Assembly (NCBI GenBank): GCA_015179045.1
Contig: WHUZ01000070.1
Location: 186,001-250,000 of the forward strand
From: Kalaharituber pfeilii
Taxonomy: Eukaryota > Ascomycota > Pezizomycetes > Pezizales > Pezizaceae
DNA: 64,000 nucleotides
Direction: 5' to 3'
In this document: in pieces, positions 1-11,556 of the stretch
Position numbering within the stretch: position 1 is the first letter of the stretch
How the letters are laid out: each line of letters starts with the position of its first letter
Position numbers and translations under genes: made by a program
Notes under the pieces: generated by a model
What the model saw: the letters and a program-made list of their open reading frames with translations, nothing else
Databases searched by the model: none
What the model was told of the DNA's origin: nothing

Positions 1-13
1 AAGAATCTACCTT

Positions 14-72
14 TCCCACGCAGTTTTTTTTTTTTTTTTTTTTTTTTTAATATCATTACTCGTCCCACGCAG
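14..72 (-). mobile_element. Tail-A micro-insertion (14 nt of element plus poly(A))
   Basis: Two copies of TCCCACGCAG (14-23 and 63-72) flank a run of T followed by AATATCATTACTCG. Read on the minus strand this is the last 14 bases of tail A (CGAGTAATGATATT) plus poly(A). It is an extremely 5'-truncated retro-insertion with an intact 10 bp target-site duplication. Confidence 0.8.
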
Positions 73-696
73 TTTATGAGGACGCAAAATCGCTATCAGA
101 GAACCTGAGTGCAGCAAGGAATTGCCGGAGTTGAAAAGTCACCTTCCAAAGGAGGTTTAAGGCACTGACAACCTTGGTTTGGTTCCAGCTTTGGAGCTGG
201 ACACTCGGTGCTGAAGGGATTTCGGTGATACTCTAAGCACGTCGTTGCAATTGACTAGAAAATTGCACCCAAGGGTTGCTTCGGCATAGCAATGCAGGCG
301 AAATAACGGGAACAGATGACCAGCAAGCAAGCACAACAAACAAAGAATCATTGCATAAAAAATGTTCAGCCCTATAGCTCAAGACATGCCAGTATGAAAA
401 GGAGTGCATCAGGAATAACGAAAATGTGTCCCTGACATGCGGGCATAGTGTCATGATAATTGGATACATCCCATGTGTTCGTGCGTTCTCACATTCTTCT
501 AGCTAGTAGACCCAGCGTCTAAATACCTTGCTGGGAAGCCCTGCATCTGAACACCTCACTGGTAAGGCCCGACGACCCTACTTCATATATAATTCCGTAT
601 GCCGTCATGCCACACAACATTTAAGCTTGCATGTCTGGATGCCCGTAAAGTGACAGATAACGTTATTAATGAGGTAACTCGTCAGATGCTTACATC
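73..696. other. Unassigned DNA
   Basis: No convincing gene. Only short ORFs without family features are seen, and no repeat structure was recognised. Confidence 0.4.
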
Positions 697-787
697 GAAT
701 GCCAATTTTACCCTGCCATGGCCAAGTGCTACAAGCGGGGTTATGTGATTTAAAAAAAAAAAAAAAAAAAAAAGAATGCCAATTTTA
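697..787 (+). mobile_element. Tail-B insertion
   Basis: GAATGCCAATTTTA occurs at 697-710 and again at 774-787. Between them lies a 63-base tail starting CCCTGCCATGGCC, ending GCGGGGTTATGTGAT and followed by poly(A). The same tail recurs at 7334, 52725, 58233, 62050 and 62784 in either orientation. It is a 5'-truncated non-LTR insertion carrying only the 3' tail. Confidence 0.85.
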
Positions 788-825
788 GTTACATGTGTGG
801 TCTCAATACCTCATGCACATATACT

Positions 826-1090
826 CTATATCTCGATATGGCAGAATGGGCTCAATTTAACAGGTATGGCAGGTGCCGCTCGACGGCGGGAGATGAGCTG
901 CATTTCACAGGTATGGAAGGCCTCCCTTGGCGGTGCGAGAGGTGGCAGAATGAGCCGAATTTGACCGGTATGACAGGTCCTATACGACGGTGCGAGAGGT
1001 GGCAGAATGTGCCGAATTTGATAGGTATGAGAGGTCATATACGACGGCGCGAGATATGGCAGAATGAGACGAATTTGGCTCTTGAACATT
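826..1090 (+). repeat. Degenerate minisatellite, unit about 57 bp
   Basis: About four to five imperfect units share the core GGTATGACAGGTCC, GACGGTGCGAGAGGTGGC and AGAATGAGCCGAATTTGA. The ORFs crossing it are by-products of the repeat. Related units on the opposite strand fill 50500-51560. Confidence 0.7.
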
Positions 1091-1094
1091 CCTG

Positions 1095-1300
1095 ACAATT
1101 CCACCTGGTTCTAGTTATTTCCTTAGTCTTCTATGTGTGTCTCTTGTTTGTTTGTTTGCTCGAAGGAATTGGAAATTGGCCTTAAGGGCTCTCTATAAAA
1201 GAGGCCCTCCCTCCCCGCTCTCTAGACTCCCCACGCAACAACTTGTATTCCCACCCAAGTTGTAGTTTAGCAATCAATATACTCGCACTTCTCATATCGC
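1095..1300 (+). mobile_element. Possible LTR relic with TATA-like box
   Basis: CTCTATAAAAGAGGCCCTCC is followed by a CTCTAGACTCC motif, then CAACAACTTGTA and CAAGTTGTAGTTTAG. The same order of motifs recurs at 6225-6320 (TTTTTAAAAGAGGTCCCCTA, CTCTAGATTC, CAACAACTTATA, CAAGTTGTAGTTTAG). Promoter-like sequence repeated at two loci suggests solo LTRs or LTR fragments. No clean ends or target duplications were found, so the class is a guess. Confidence 0.35.
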
Positions 1301-1509
1301 ATAGCGCCGACTGAACTCGCCGTGATGCCTGCCGCCCACCCCATACCCGGACCCTGAACTCTGAATCCCGACCCCGACCCAGCCCGACCGATTCATTACA
1401 GCAACATCAGCTGAATTTATAGCATATTTACGCGACTGCGATACTGTCATTACTCGGCTCCCATGTTGCCTGCATTGCATATGCACATTTCGGATATACG
1501 TGTGCATCC

Positions 1510-3014
1510 GTCAGGAACAACCAGAGCGTTTGGAAGCGACTCCACAACCACAACGCTCCCCCCGCTGAAACCTACATAGATCGAAAGCTCTCAGCACGCT
1601 GAGCACTTTGATCTAATTTTCTTTCCCAAATACCTGACACTGCGGTTTTACCCCGAGGGGCAAAATCGCGAGGAATCTTCAGCTCAACACTCCCGTTGCA
1701 AGCACATCAACCACATCCCTGCTTTCGCCAAGAAGCGACCCTGACGCCCAATAAGATGCCGAAGAAGACACGGACAGCCACTCCCCCACCGCCTCCTCCC
1801 CCGCCCAACCCCGTGGCACAATGGGTTGAGATGCAAAAGACAGCGTCCCTATCCTCCGAAGAGGATATAGACAATGAGATACCAGACTGGGACCTCATCC
1901 AGGAAAAAACTGGAAGAGGTGGGACTAGACATAGGGGTAGTGCTAGCCGCAAGATGGAAACGGTCCATGGAATTAGACTTTCCTCCGACGGAAGGGTCGA
2001 TCCTAGCCATAGAGTTCATGGACGACACCTACCGCTATGAAGGCGGAGGTCTGCACGACCCTTTTCCCCCCCACGGAAGAAACGCTCCCCCACCACCGCC
2101 ACCACCACCAACGACACCGCCACTGGGGTTCAGCCCCATCACGAGCATCCAGACGGAGCCGGTGCCACCACCGCCACAGACAATGGGGCTTAGCCCCATC
2201 ACGTGCACATACACGTCTCCGACGGAGACAACGCAGGGACATACCACTCCGGTTCCCGCCACACCGACAGTCAAGACCGAGATAAAGAAAAGGAAAGGCA
2301 AGACGGCGCGAGAGAAGCCGTATGCCATCAAACGGAGACTTGACGAGGCGGAAGCGAAGAAAATAGCTACCGCACCCCCGGTTGCCGACAACAGTACAAG
2401 GGACACGGTCCCACCGTCGGCTAAAACCCCCTCACCCAAACCCAAAGCCCCGACCCCCGAGCCTCCCAAGACCTCCGAGGCCCCCAAAACACTCGAGACC
2501 AAGAAGACAACCCCACCGAAAAAGACCATAAAACTCACCGGAAAGAACGCCAATCTACCCATTCCTCCATCGAGTCCCGACGCCACCACCTCGAAATACG
2601 GCGTCGTTGTCCATGGAATTGCCCTCAGAAAAGATCTGGGGAAAGTTCGACGATGGCTGGAAGACGGGAATCCGGATCTGGGAAAGACGGTTGGAATAAG
2701 GTGGTTGAGAAAGAAGTCGATGTTGTTGGAGGAGGGGAAGAAGACAAGTTCAATCGTGGTGTACCTAGAGGGAGAGGCAAGCGTGGAGAAGGTGAGACTG
2801 GGTGGGAAATGGTTGAGGGTTAACACATACGAAGCGAACAGAAGGCGGAAGTGAAGGAAGGGCCTCCTGGTTTGACACCCGCAACATGTATAAGTACCGC
2901 GGGCACCACTTGTAGTTAGGCATAGTCATTTTTCTTTTCTTTTAATAAACACCTCGCCATAGCCCATAGGGCGGCACGCGAGTAATGATATAGAAAAAAA
3001 AAAAAAAAAAAAAA
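1510..3014 (+). mobile_element. ORF1-only non-LTR element, copy 1 (tail A)
   Basis: The 5' region (GAGCGTTTGGAAG, ACATAGATCGAAAGCTC, CGAGGGGCAAAATCGCGAGG) matches the 5' UTR of the delimited copy at 10118-11700. It is followed by ORF1, a 3' UTR with a CCCGC/GCGGG hairpin, then tail A and poly(A). There is no ORF2 between ORF1 and the tail. The left boundary is approximate because no target-site duplication could be matched, so this copy may be older or rearranged. Confidence 0.75.
1756..2854 (+). pseudogene. LINE-type ORF1 protein, frameshifted
   Basis: Opens with MPKKTRTATPPPPPPPP, as in the copy at 10393. The frame changes near 1905 in an A-run (GGAAAAAACTGG), after which LAARWKRS and the rest continue to a stop at 2854. 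The middle is a low-complexity proline-rich stretch with repeated SPIT motifs and a basic Lys/Arg patch. The C-terminal block is conserved in all copies: VVHGIALRKDLGKVRRW, GIRWLRKK, EEGKKTSS, VRLGGKWLR. Its position suggests an RRM-like nucleic-acid-binding ORF1 fold, but I infer this from layout only. No zinc knuckle is seen. Confidence 0.75.
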
Positions 3015-3071
3015 TCTCTACTGACCTCCCTACTCCGCATACTCCCACCGTTCTCAGTTCGCAACTAGGTA

Positions 3072-3765
3072 CAGTCAGACCTTGCTATAACGAACACGTA
3101 AAATTTGACCCTTTCTTTTCGTTAAGCAAGGTTTTCGTTATAGAAAATTGTGACAAACTAGTCACGCAACCTTGGCAGCTGAGTTCGGACTCCTCGACAG
3201 CTACTGCAGCACATTTCGTATTGATTTACTAGCATGAAATAACCAAATCAAAAAAATTCGAGACTCTAAAAAAAAGCATAAGTGAATCTTGAACTAATCG
3301 AAATCTGTAACGGACTGCCTTCGGTTCCGACTAGCACTCAGTAATTAGAACTGTCACGAAGTCAACAACTACTAACAAGCAGCAAGCAGCAAGTAGATTT
3401 GAAAAGCATCAGATATGCAAGAAAGATTAGACCTGAAACATGTAAAGTATATCATTGTCTTAATAGTATAAAATTCGTATAAACATTTAGGCTTTGCTAT
3501 TCGTCGCAGGCAAGGATATATGAGTAGCTTAGTGGATCGCCAGGGGAGTTTCTATAGATTTCATTTGCCAATTTTCATTATAGCAAGGACAATTTGTATG
3601 TAGGTAGGAATAACTTCCTCTAAATTTTTTTTCGTTTCTTTATTTGGTGGGGTTTCGTTATAGCAAGGGGCAGAATAGGTGGAGGGGGAAATCGCCGAGG
3701 GCAGTGCGTTCGTAATAGCAAGGTTTTCGCTAGAGCGGGGGGTTCGTTATAGCAAGGTCTGACTG
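3072..3765. mobile_element. TA-flanked MITE, pogo/Fot1-like ends
   Basis: Inverted ends CAGTCAGACCTTGCTATAA and its complement are flanked by TA (3070-3071 and 3766-3767). The end sequence resembles pogo/Fot1 transposons of the Tc1/mariner group. Motifs related to TTCGTTATAGCAAGG recur inside both ends (about 3118, 3570, 3655, 3705), as expected for subterminal transposase sites. No transposase ORF is present, so the 694 bp element is non-autonomous. Confidence 0.85.
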
Positions 3766-3767
3766 TA

Positions 3768-5440
3768 GTTGGTGACGGCCCGCGCACCCCACTCCAAGAA
3801 CCTGCCCTCCCCAAGCCGCGGAAAACCCCAGTGCACTAGGGGAGAGCCTAGCATGGCAGCTCTTCGAACTTCTCTCTCCAATGGTTGCAGCCCGATCTCC
3901 GACCGTATAAGGCCACTGCGTCAATTTACCATGCGGGGATATACCTGCCGCTGCGAGCGTAGACTCATACCCCACTGCGAGCTCCCTAGCCCCAAAAGGT
4001 TTCTGACTCTCTTGAGCCGACTCCACCAGTACTCATAGAGGCTGAGCAGCCTGAGCTAGTAGCGATGTGTTGAGAAACGTGGTTCAAAATAGTTGAAAAA
4101 GCGAATAGAAAATAGCTGTTCTCATAACATTGCATTCTCCTATCAAAACGCTTTGCGCTTCCGGTACGTCGATTATGTGGATATGCCTTTCGGGCACTCT
4201 ACATGGTCGCATGATGCCAGCAACACACCGCGATTTCAACCGGCTTCGTTGGCTGGCCAGTGAATATGGCATTGATGACTAGGTACCAAGTGGACTCGTG
4301 CTTGTTCCGGCAGTAGACTTTGAGTACCTCATAGTGGATATGTGTTAAGATGCTACATCAGCGTTTATACGGCTGGTATCTGCCCTGGACTCAGGTCTGC
4401 CGACGATGGAGATGACGGTGTTGGTGTGCAGAGCACGTGTGGGGGAATGTATTCCCGGCGGCTGGCGGGATGAGAGGCCAAAACTTCCCACAAAAGAGGA
4501 ACTGCGATTTGTTTAGGCATTCATGAAAACAACGAAAACCCATCTTGAGACTTACAGGGACGCAACTTTTCCCAGATTTGACATCTGAGATAATAAAGTC
4601 CTTATATGGGGGTAGTTCCGGTGGTGCAACATTGTGCGAGGTATAGGGGCGTCAATGTATGCTTTAGGATTCGTGAAAAAGTAACTGCATTCGCAGTTGC
4701 CTAGACTCCAACACCTTCAATGGCGACAATGCCCCGAAGAGCAATGCCGGCGACCTGACAGGCGGAGCTTCGCCATGGGCGATCGGTATTGGGCACAAGC
4801 TATCATTATCCTGAGGGAATTCCAGCGACGTCACCTACTGCCCGGCGCATGAGCTGTCCTCATGACTTGGACACAAGCACATGGGGACACCACATGAAAT
4901 TGGCGGATTGCTATGCTTCCTATTAGGCGTTCCAATGGTGGGTGCACTGTAAACCGTTTGCATGCGGGGGGGGGTCTGCAGGTTCAGCGGCCGAGGACTG
5001 TAGTCGTGGATCAGGACGAATCGTCATTAGCAGCTTTACGGAGTCAATAATGTGGTGGATATTCTCTTCCAAGGTGGGGCTCGACAAGCAGTAGTCAGCG
5101 AGCAGCGAACAATGATTGACGACTAGTAACAACAATTAGTAGTAATAACGACAAGAAAAAAAAAAATACATTACCTATCTCTAACTTCTAAAAAAAACTT
5201 GCGCCAGTTTCGCAACAGGGATCCTCAGCTAGAGGCCTGAAAATTTTCAAACCTAGAGCCTACCAGATATGTTTGTAAAACCGGAGCATTGTACAGAAGG
5301 AATTGAGTGCACGCTGTTCTCGTGCCCAGCCTATTATTTTCCGGCCTCTGGCCGTAGTCTGGAACTGATGTCACCCGAAATGGGGGGTTGAGTGCGGCCG
5401 ACACCTTGGCATGTCGGCCGCCCAGATTTTAGCGGCCACA
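3768..5440. other. Unassigned DNA
   Basis: Only short ORFs lacking recognisable domains. Nothing was identified beyond homopolymer runs at 5150-5170 and 5443-5466. Confidence 0.4.
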
Positions 5441-5466
5441 ATTTTTTTTTTTTTTTTATTTTTTTA

Positions 5467-6220
5467 AATAGAGATTTGTAACCATACGTAATAATAACAA
5501 TTCCGCAAATCGTTCTCATACAATCCCTGTTGTGAATTCTGCACAACCAATAAGCTATTTTACCGTGAAGTGGCTATGGATTTGATGTATCCAAGAAATA
5601 AATGTCAGCAATTCAGTGCTTAGGAGGAGAGGGTTTTAAGCTTCAGAGCAGAAGCTAGCCCATCTAGCTCCGCCTCAGCCATGGGGAAATGTAAGGAGTA
5701 TGTGGTCGAAAATAATAGCTTCTTAATACCGGAGGCAGATCAGTGAATCTGTGAAGCGGGGTAGTTCCTTAGCAGTGGGTGAGTGCTTTAAGAGATCCAA
5801 TTTGATAATAATGAGGTCTTTATTTCTTTTGTATGATGTTATGATAGTATGACTATTGGTGATACTGGTCATGCTTGCTTTACTTGAGCTGTAGCTAAAC
5901 AAATTAGCTAGACACATGTATCTTGAATAGGTCAATAGTCTGGGTACATGAACCACCTGTGTATTATGACTGCCAGCATCCCAGCTGCCGTATAGTGCCA
6001 CTACAAACATAGAATAAACTGAAAGAATCTAGAACCCAAACAGTGATGTCGATAACTTACTACACACTGCCCCCTGCCCTCAATGTTCCCCATACATCTA
6101 TCTCTTTCTGTTTGCTTCTCTGAAAGTTCTTCACACTTCTACCAAGTTCCAGTCACATCTACCTTTTTCTGTCTGCTTCTTGTATTGTGCCTATAGATTA
6201 TTGTGGAAAGAACTGGTTCT
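5467..6220. other. Unassigned DNA
   Basis: No supported gene. Pyrimidine-rich sequence near 6070-6180 precedes the LTR-like block. Confidence 0.35.
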
Positions 6221-6224
6221 GGGG

Positions 6225-6830
6225 CAGTTCTTTTTAAAAGAGGTCCCCTACCTGCATCCCTCTAGATTCTTCATGCAACAACTTATACTCTCTCTCCAAG
6301 TTGTAGTTTAGTTAGCATTCGCACTCGGTGTGAGTTGTGAGTCGGTTTTTCTGAGTGAGTCGGTTTTCGGGTCAGTTTGTCACGCCGGAAAACGTACCCG
6401 ACTCGGCTGCTGAGTGAGCCGGTATGAGTTGTATGTACGGTATGACTGAGTTGGTGTAATAATATACAACTACTACTCGGTAGTGAGCCAGTATGAGCCG
6501 AGCAGTTTTTGCACCGAGTATGAGTCGAGTTGGTGCTGAGTTTTGTAGTACATGAGCGGCCCACGTATAAATTTGATGTACAATACCAATCAATGCATTT
6601 AGCATTCACATCCCGCCTAAGTGGGTCGGGTTGAGTCAGTAAGTAATGAGGTCGAGCCGGTTTGTCACGCCGTTACACCGTACCCGACTCGAAACCGCCG
6701 AGTGAGCCGGGTTGGGTTGTATGTGCAGCATCACTGAGTCGGTGTGATAATGTACAACTACTACTCAGTTTCTGAGTGAGTTTATAGTAGGGTCGGAGGA
6801 ATTTTGCTAAAGGCTTACACCGTCTCAGCT
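6225..6830 (+). repeat. LTR-like block followed by degenerate duplicated repeat
   Basis: The promoter-like motifs match those at 1185-1280. They are followed by two degenerate copies of a roughly 300 bp module: TTTGTCACGCCG, GTACCCGACTCG, GTGAGCCGG, TTGTATGT and ACAACTACTACTC recur at about 6375-6480 and 6658-6775. No ORF of note. Confidence 0.5.
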
Positions 6831-7080
6831 CACACTGATGTGAACATTAAGTTTAGTCTCAATAAAATACCTTTACCATTTAATAAGCCACATAGCATCA
6901 ACCCCTGGCATGTCGCCCTAGTAGCCTGCTTGCCCTAGGACCCTTAGAACTTGAACTCTAGCCTGCACCTGACTTATTTATTATATGGTTATAGGTAGAT
7001 GCAGCTTTAGAGAATTGTTCCTATTGTTTTATCAAAGCTATCATCTTTTCAAAGTTCTTTCAATCTCTCTTAATATATTT

Positions 7081-7280
7081 AATAGGCTTGAGGTGCTAAG
7101 CGGGTTGCACCTGACATAGAGCGGGTTGCACCCGACTTTACAGTGGATTGTACCCGACATAGAGCAGGTTGCACCCGACATAGAGTGGGTTGCACCCGAC
7201 ATTTCTAACCGTAGAGTAGGTTATACCCGACATCTCCAACTCTAGAGCAGGTTACACCCAACATCTCCAACCCAACAGTG
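7081..7280 (+). repeat. Short tandem array, unit about 22-30 bp
   Basis: Seven or so imperfect units of GAGCGGGTTGCACCCGACAT. Each unit contains a small self-complementary core (CGGGTTGCACCCG). The last units gain a TCTCCAAC spacer. No coding meaning is seen. Confidence 0.7.
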
Positions 7281-7320
7281 GAAGCCATTACTGTAATAGG
7301 TCAGGACCTAGTAACAAGTA

Positions 7321-7407
7321 AAGAGGCCTACTCTAGCCTGTCTCCGGGCTATGAGGGCTTGCCCAGGGACCCTGCCATGGCCAAGTGCTACAAGCGGGGT
7401 TATGTGA

Positions 7408-7440
<33 letters not shown>

Positions 7441-7447
7441 CCTACTC
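7321..7447 (+). mobile_element. Tail-B insertion, slightly longer
   Basis: AAGAGGCCTACTC at 7321-7333 and 7435-7447 flanks a 101-base insert. It begins TAGCCTGTCTCCGGGC and ends with tail B plus poly(A). The added 5' bases match the copy at 52725 (CTGGGCTTCGAGGGCTTGCC), giving a longer view of this family's 3' end. Confidence 0.85.
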
Positions 7448-7931
7448 CGAGTCGGGAGCTCAGAGAAATCTAGTAGTAGTATAGCAACAAGACCCAATAG
7501 CTTTAGGGGTATTCTTCCTCTGGGCCAATGGATAACTCAAATTTATGGACTTGCCGGAGATGTTAGGTAAAGGATGGGAGTTATGTTTCAGGAGCAAATT
7601 CTTTGTAAATCCAGGGATAAAGACTCTTGAAGGCAATATAGGCATTAGAAGAGACTTTGTGGATTCAATCTGCAAAGTCTCTTCTAAAGCTCTTCAGTAT
7701 TAATTTAGCATCTTTAATCAAATCTAAGATATGTAAGAGTGTATTATCTATGGGTGGTCTAGGTAGAATAATTGATTTTCGATTCCCGTGTTATGTAATA
7801 TCTGTTCTCATGGTACGCGGTATGATATGTAGTATTCTCATACCCAGGTAGTACTGTATATTGTTCTTAGGCTCGTAGCCAGGGGTATGTGTATATTCAA
7901 AACAAGTACAAAAAAACTACTTGCAAGTCCA

Positions 7932-8373
7932 GCTTTCAACTACCTATGGAAGGAGAGGGTAGTGAGGAGGATCGAGGCAGTCGACCCGCATATAGCAGCC
8001 TTCGTCGAAGGGTTTCTACAGCCGAACAAATTCCAGATCTCGTAGGACGGGAAGACCAGAGGCAGAGGCAGGATGCCAGATGGGACTCCCCAAGGCTCCT
8101 CCCTATCTCTGGTGCTTTTTCTTGTAGGGATAGCACTGGTAGCAGAGAAGGTGGAGAAGCAAGAGTTTACCCGCTCCTACGTTGACAACACTCACAGCGT
8201 TTTATCTAACAAGTCGCTGAGACAACTAAAGCAGGACATACGGGAACATCACGTGAAGATAACCAAAGAGGCACTGGAGAAGGGGTTCGAACTGGATCAC
8301 TGAAAGTTTGAAACCCTCATCATAGGTACAAAGAGGCGGAGCTACAGACTGGTGGGACTATATATTGCGCTGA
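7932..8373 (+). pseudogene. LINE-A reverse transcriptase fragment
   Basis: Matches the RT core of LINE-A (21370-24819). AFNYLWKERVV aligns with AFNHVRRERVV, then FVEGFLQPNKF, DGTPQGSSLS, LFLVGIALVAEK and SYVDNTHSVLSNKS. The catalytic YVDD has become YVDN, there are two frame changes and an in-frame stop after GFELDH, so it is dead. The match stops abruptly at RLVGLYI, the same point where a LINE-A relic resumes at 25491. Confidence 0.8.
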
Positions 8374-8679
8374 ACCCTCCTGCGTATACTAGTTATAGAC
8401 CTACGCGAGAGTTAGCTTAGAAGACTACTATGCGAGAAAGGGAGCACAGTAAATCCGCGAATAAAAGGGTCATCGTTGCTCTGCACAGCGTGTTCCATAG
8501 TGACATGCATATGAGACGTGCGCCTCAGGGTAATGATAATTGTGCAACCAAGCAGCCTCCATATCCAGCCCTTGCGGAACCCCTCCCCGAACAGGGTAAG
8601 TGTCGTGCAGTGTACTAAGCACAGTTTGATCATTGTAGTACTGCCCATCCAGAAGTACTCATCTGTGATACCGTATTTC
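8374..8679. other. Unassigned DNA
   Basis: No gene recognised between the RT relic and the next insertion. Confidence 0.35.
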
Positions 8680-9116
8680 TCTAATCAGCGTACACGGAAT
8701 AGCCCTGAGGAAGGACTTAGGGAAGGTCCGGAGATGGCTGGAGGCAGCTAACCAAGAATTAGGCAAGACTACCGGCATCCGTTGGCTGAAAAAAAAGGAC
8801 ACGTTAGTCAACGAGGGAAAAACGACAAGCTCAGCGGTGGTCTACTTGGAAAACCATACCGACGTTGGAAGAGTCAAGCTTGGAGGGCGATGGCTGCGAG
8901 TGGACCAGTATGAATGGGACAGAGGACGGAAGTAGGGAGACGAACAGACTGGCCCACTACTACCCGCACCATGGATGAGCACCGCGGGTATTACATGTAT
9001 TTAGACAATTAGTCGTTCTTTTCTCTTAATAAAACCCTCGCCATAGCCCGTAGGGCGGCATGCGAGTAATGAAATAAAAAAAAAAAAAAAAAATAAAAAA
9101 AAAATCTAATCAGCGT
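8680..9116 (+). mobile_element. 5'-truncated ORF1-only element (tail A)
   Basis: Target-site duplication TCTAATCAGCGT at 8680-8691 and 9105-9116. The 413-base insert starts within the conserved C-terminal block of ORF1 (HGIALRKDLGKV) and reads open to a stop at 8933-8935 (QYEWDRGRK). It continues through a 3' UTR with a TACCCGC/GCGGGTA hairpin, tail A and poly(A). This is the expected result of incomplete reverse transcription. Confidence 0.85.
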
Positions 9117-9753
9117 CCTGTCCAATGCACCCACACCGCACCGTTACCCTCAACTACCTCCGCTCGCAAGCTGCTTACCGGACCCTTGGATTCCAACCGT
9201 GCTGGTCATGATGCAGAATGGGACACAATTACTTTAAAGCTGTGTGGCACAAATGGTCTAAATGTGAATTGAATTCGAATGTACACTAGTCTTCTCGCAG
9301 CCCTCAATTGTCACGGGCCTACCCAGAGATGCTGGGGATATCCACCTGAGTTGACCCGTAAGGCTGCTAGTGACCATTCGGCCTGATCAACCGATAGCTA
9401 CAGCAGGGCAATACAATTGACAGGTCGGGTCACGGAAGCGTATCACAAGCGGAGCGCATGGTTGAGTGAGTTGCGCCACTGAGTGGCAAGAGTACGCGTA
9501 GGCTTGTTGTGCACAGCCTCAGACATTGTTATCGATTGTTAAGCATAGATAGCATAAGCAATAGAACATACAGAGGGCATGCGCGGGGAGCTGGCTATTT
9601 AAGGAGGGCCTTCTGCCTTCGAGAGATGGTCAAGCTTCAAGCGTTGTCCTAAGTTACACCCTCACTTTAGCTACATCATCGTAGACTCCGTAACATCAAT
9701 CCTCCAAGAGCCATGTTTCCCAAATGCCTTGAAGCATCTGACATGCAAACGTG
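9117..9753. other. Unassigned DNA
   Basis: No ORF or repeat recognised. Confidence 0.4.
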
Positions 9754-9821
9754 GTAGTGCAGCTATTTTTTTATTTTTTTTAATATCATTAATCGCGTGC
9801 CGCCCTAATGTAGTGCAGCTA
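9754..9821 (-). mobile_element. Tail-A micro-insertion
   Basis: GTAGTGCAGCTA at 9754-9765 and 9810-9821 flanks a T-rich run plus about 27 bases of tail A in reverse (ATCATTAATCGCGTGCCGCC). Only the distal arm of the tail hairpin was copied. Confidence 0.8.
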
Positions 9822-10392
9822 GCTTGAAGAGTAGACCCGTCTTCAACAAGAACCCCAGCCCAAAAGATTATCTCCCAAGATAGTCTCGTAACCAGACTTA
9901 GTCAGTGTCGCTCCCAAGAGTCAGTGCAGGTGGTGGCATCCATGCGCTGTATGTAATAACGCTATATGAACGTTAGTGAGACAGCATAGTAAACGCAACA
10001 TACCAGACACAGAAGCAAACAAAAAATGCTATTTCCTACTTTAGTATGTAGCCGACGAGACAACGGAGTGTTCAAGCACTTATAGGCCTCCGCTTATAAG
10101 GTTCACATCCGAGGCCTCATCGACAACAACCACCTCAGGACGAGCGTTTGGAAGCAACTCCACAACCACAGCGCCCCCCCCAGCGAAAACTACATAGATC
10201 GAAAGCTCCCAGCGAGCTGAGTCTTTTGGTCTAAATTTTATTCCCAAATACCCGACACTGCGCTTTTCCCCCGAGGGGCAAAATCGCGAGGAATCTTCAG
10301 CTCACCACCTCGTTGCCAAAGCATCAACCACACCCCCGCCGGCGCCAAGATCCAATAGACATACCCGGATTAACACCCACTAGCCAATAGAA

Positions 10393-11523
10393 ATGCCAAA
10401 AAAGACAAAGACCGGCCTCCGCCCACCGCCTCCTCGCCCCGGCCCCGTGCCCGCCTCCACACCCGACCCCGTGGCACAATGGGTCGAGACACAGAAGAAA
10501 GAGACCGCCGCCACCCAAAAGAAAGAAGAGACTGCCGCGCCGCGCGCGCCTCCCCCAGCAGCGAAGGAAAAAATTCCAGACTGGGAGACCATCAGAGAAA
10601 TGCTGCATGGTATCGGCATTACCTGGGGCACGGTACTAGCAGCAAGGTGGAAACGATCGTGGGAAAAACAAGGAGGCGACTCTGACCCAACGGAAGGAGC
10701 GTTTCTGTTGATAGAGTTCTGCGACGACAGACACGAGGCATTCGACATCGAGGCGGGAGGTCCCGACGACCCCCTCCCAGAGACCCCGCCACCGCCGCCG
10801 CCTCTGGAGCTCAGCCCCATCACCACCATACACACGGAGCCGACAGAGCCCACACCCGGAGCCCTAGGCTTCAGTCAGATCCACACCGTGCTCGCGGAGG
10901 AGCCAGCGACCCCCCCAGGAGTCAGCCCGGAGAAGCCGCCTCCCCCTCCCACAGCGATCCCCGCTGCCACTCCGACGCCAACCGGGAACAGGAACAAGAA
11001 GCGCAAGGGCAAAATGCCAGCCAGCCAGGATACATACGTCCTCAAGCGCCAGTTGAGCGACAAGGAGGCAGAGAAGATTGCCTCCGCACCCCCGGTGAAC
11101 ACAGACAGCGCGCACAACCCGGCAGGCAGCACGCCCGCCCCCACCCAAAACCCCGAACCACAGACACCAGCACCAAAATCACCGAAACCGACACCCGAAC
11201 CCTATCCCCGCCGCCAAACAGCCAGATCCCACCCTCCGACCCGCCCCGACAACAACACTTCGAGACAAGGCATTGTCGTCCACGGCATAGCCCTAAGGAA
11301 AGACCTGGGAAATGTCAAGAGATGGTTGGAGGCATCCAATAAAGACATAGGCAAAATCACAGGGATCAGATGGCTACGGAAGAAGACAATCTTGGTGGAG
11401 GAGGGCAAGCAGACAAGTTCCGTGGTAGTGTACCTGGAAACGCCAACGGAAAGTGGGAAGGTCAGACTCGGAGGGAGGTGATTGCGGACTAGCGTGTACG
11501 AGACAGATAGAGGAAGGAAATAG
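10393..11523 (+). CDS. LINE-type ORF1 protein (premature stop near C-terminus)
   Basis: A 376-codon frame from ATG at 10393 to TAG at 11521-11523, broken only by TGA at 11479-11481 where other copies have TGG (GGRWLR). The product is therefore 362 residues, 14 short. The N-terminus is PKKTK followed by proline-rich sequence, a conserved PVAQWVE motif and VLAARWKRS near residue 85. The middle is proline-rich with LSPITTIHTEPTEP, then a basic NRNKKRKGK patch. The C-terminal block is VVHGIALRKDLGNVKRW, GIRWLRKKT, EEGKQTSSVVVY. Position and layout fit a LINE ORF1 nucleic-acid-binding protein; no enzyme motif is visible. Confidence 0.8.
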
Positions 11524-11556
11524 GAAGGTTACCGGGGTTACTACACCGATTCTTCA

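Noticed and set aside
2035..2826. 263-codon minus-strand ORF
   Set aside because: Shadow of the proline- and lysine-rich ORF1, which gives Gly/Val/Ser-rich antisense text.
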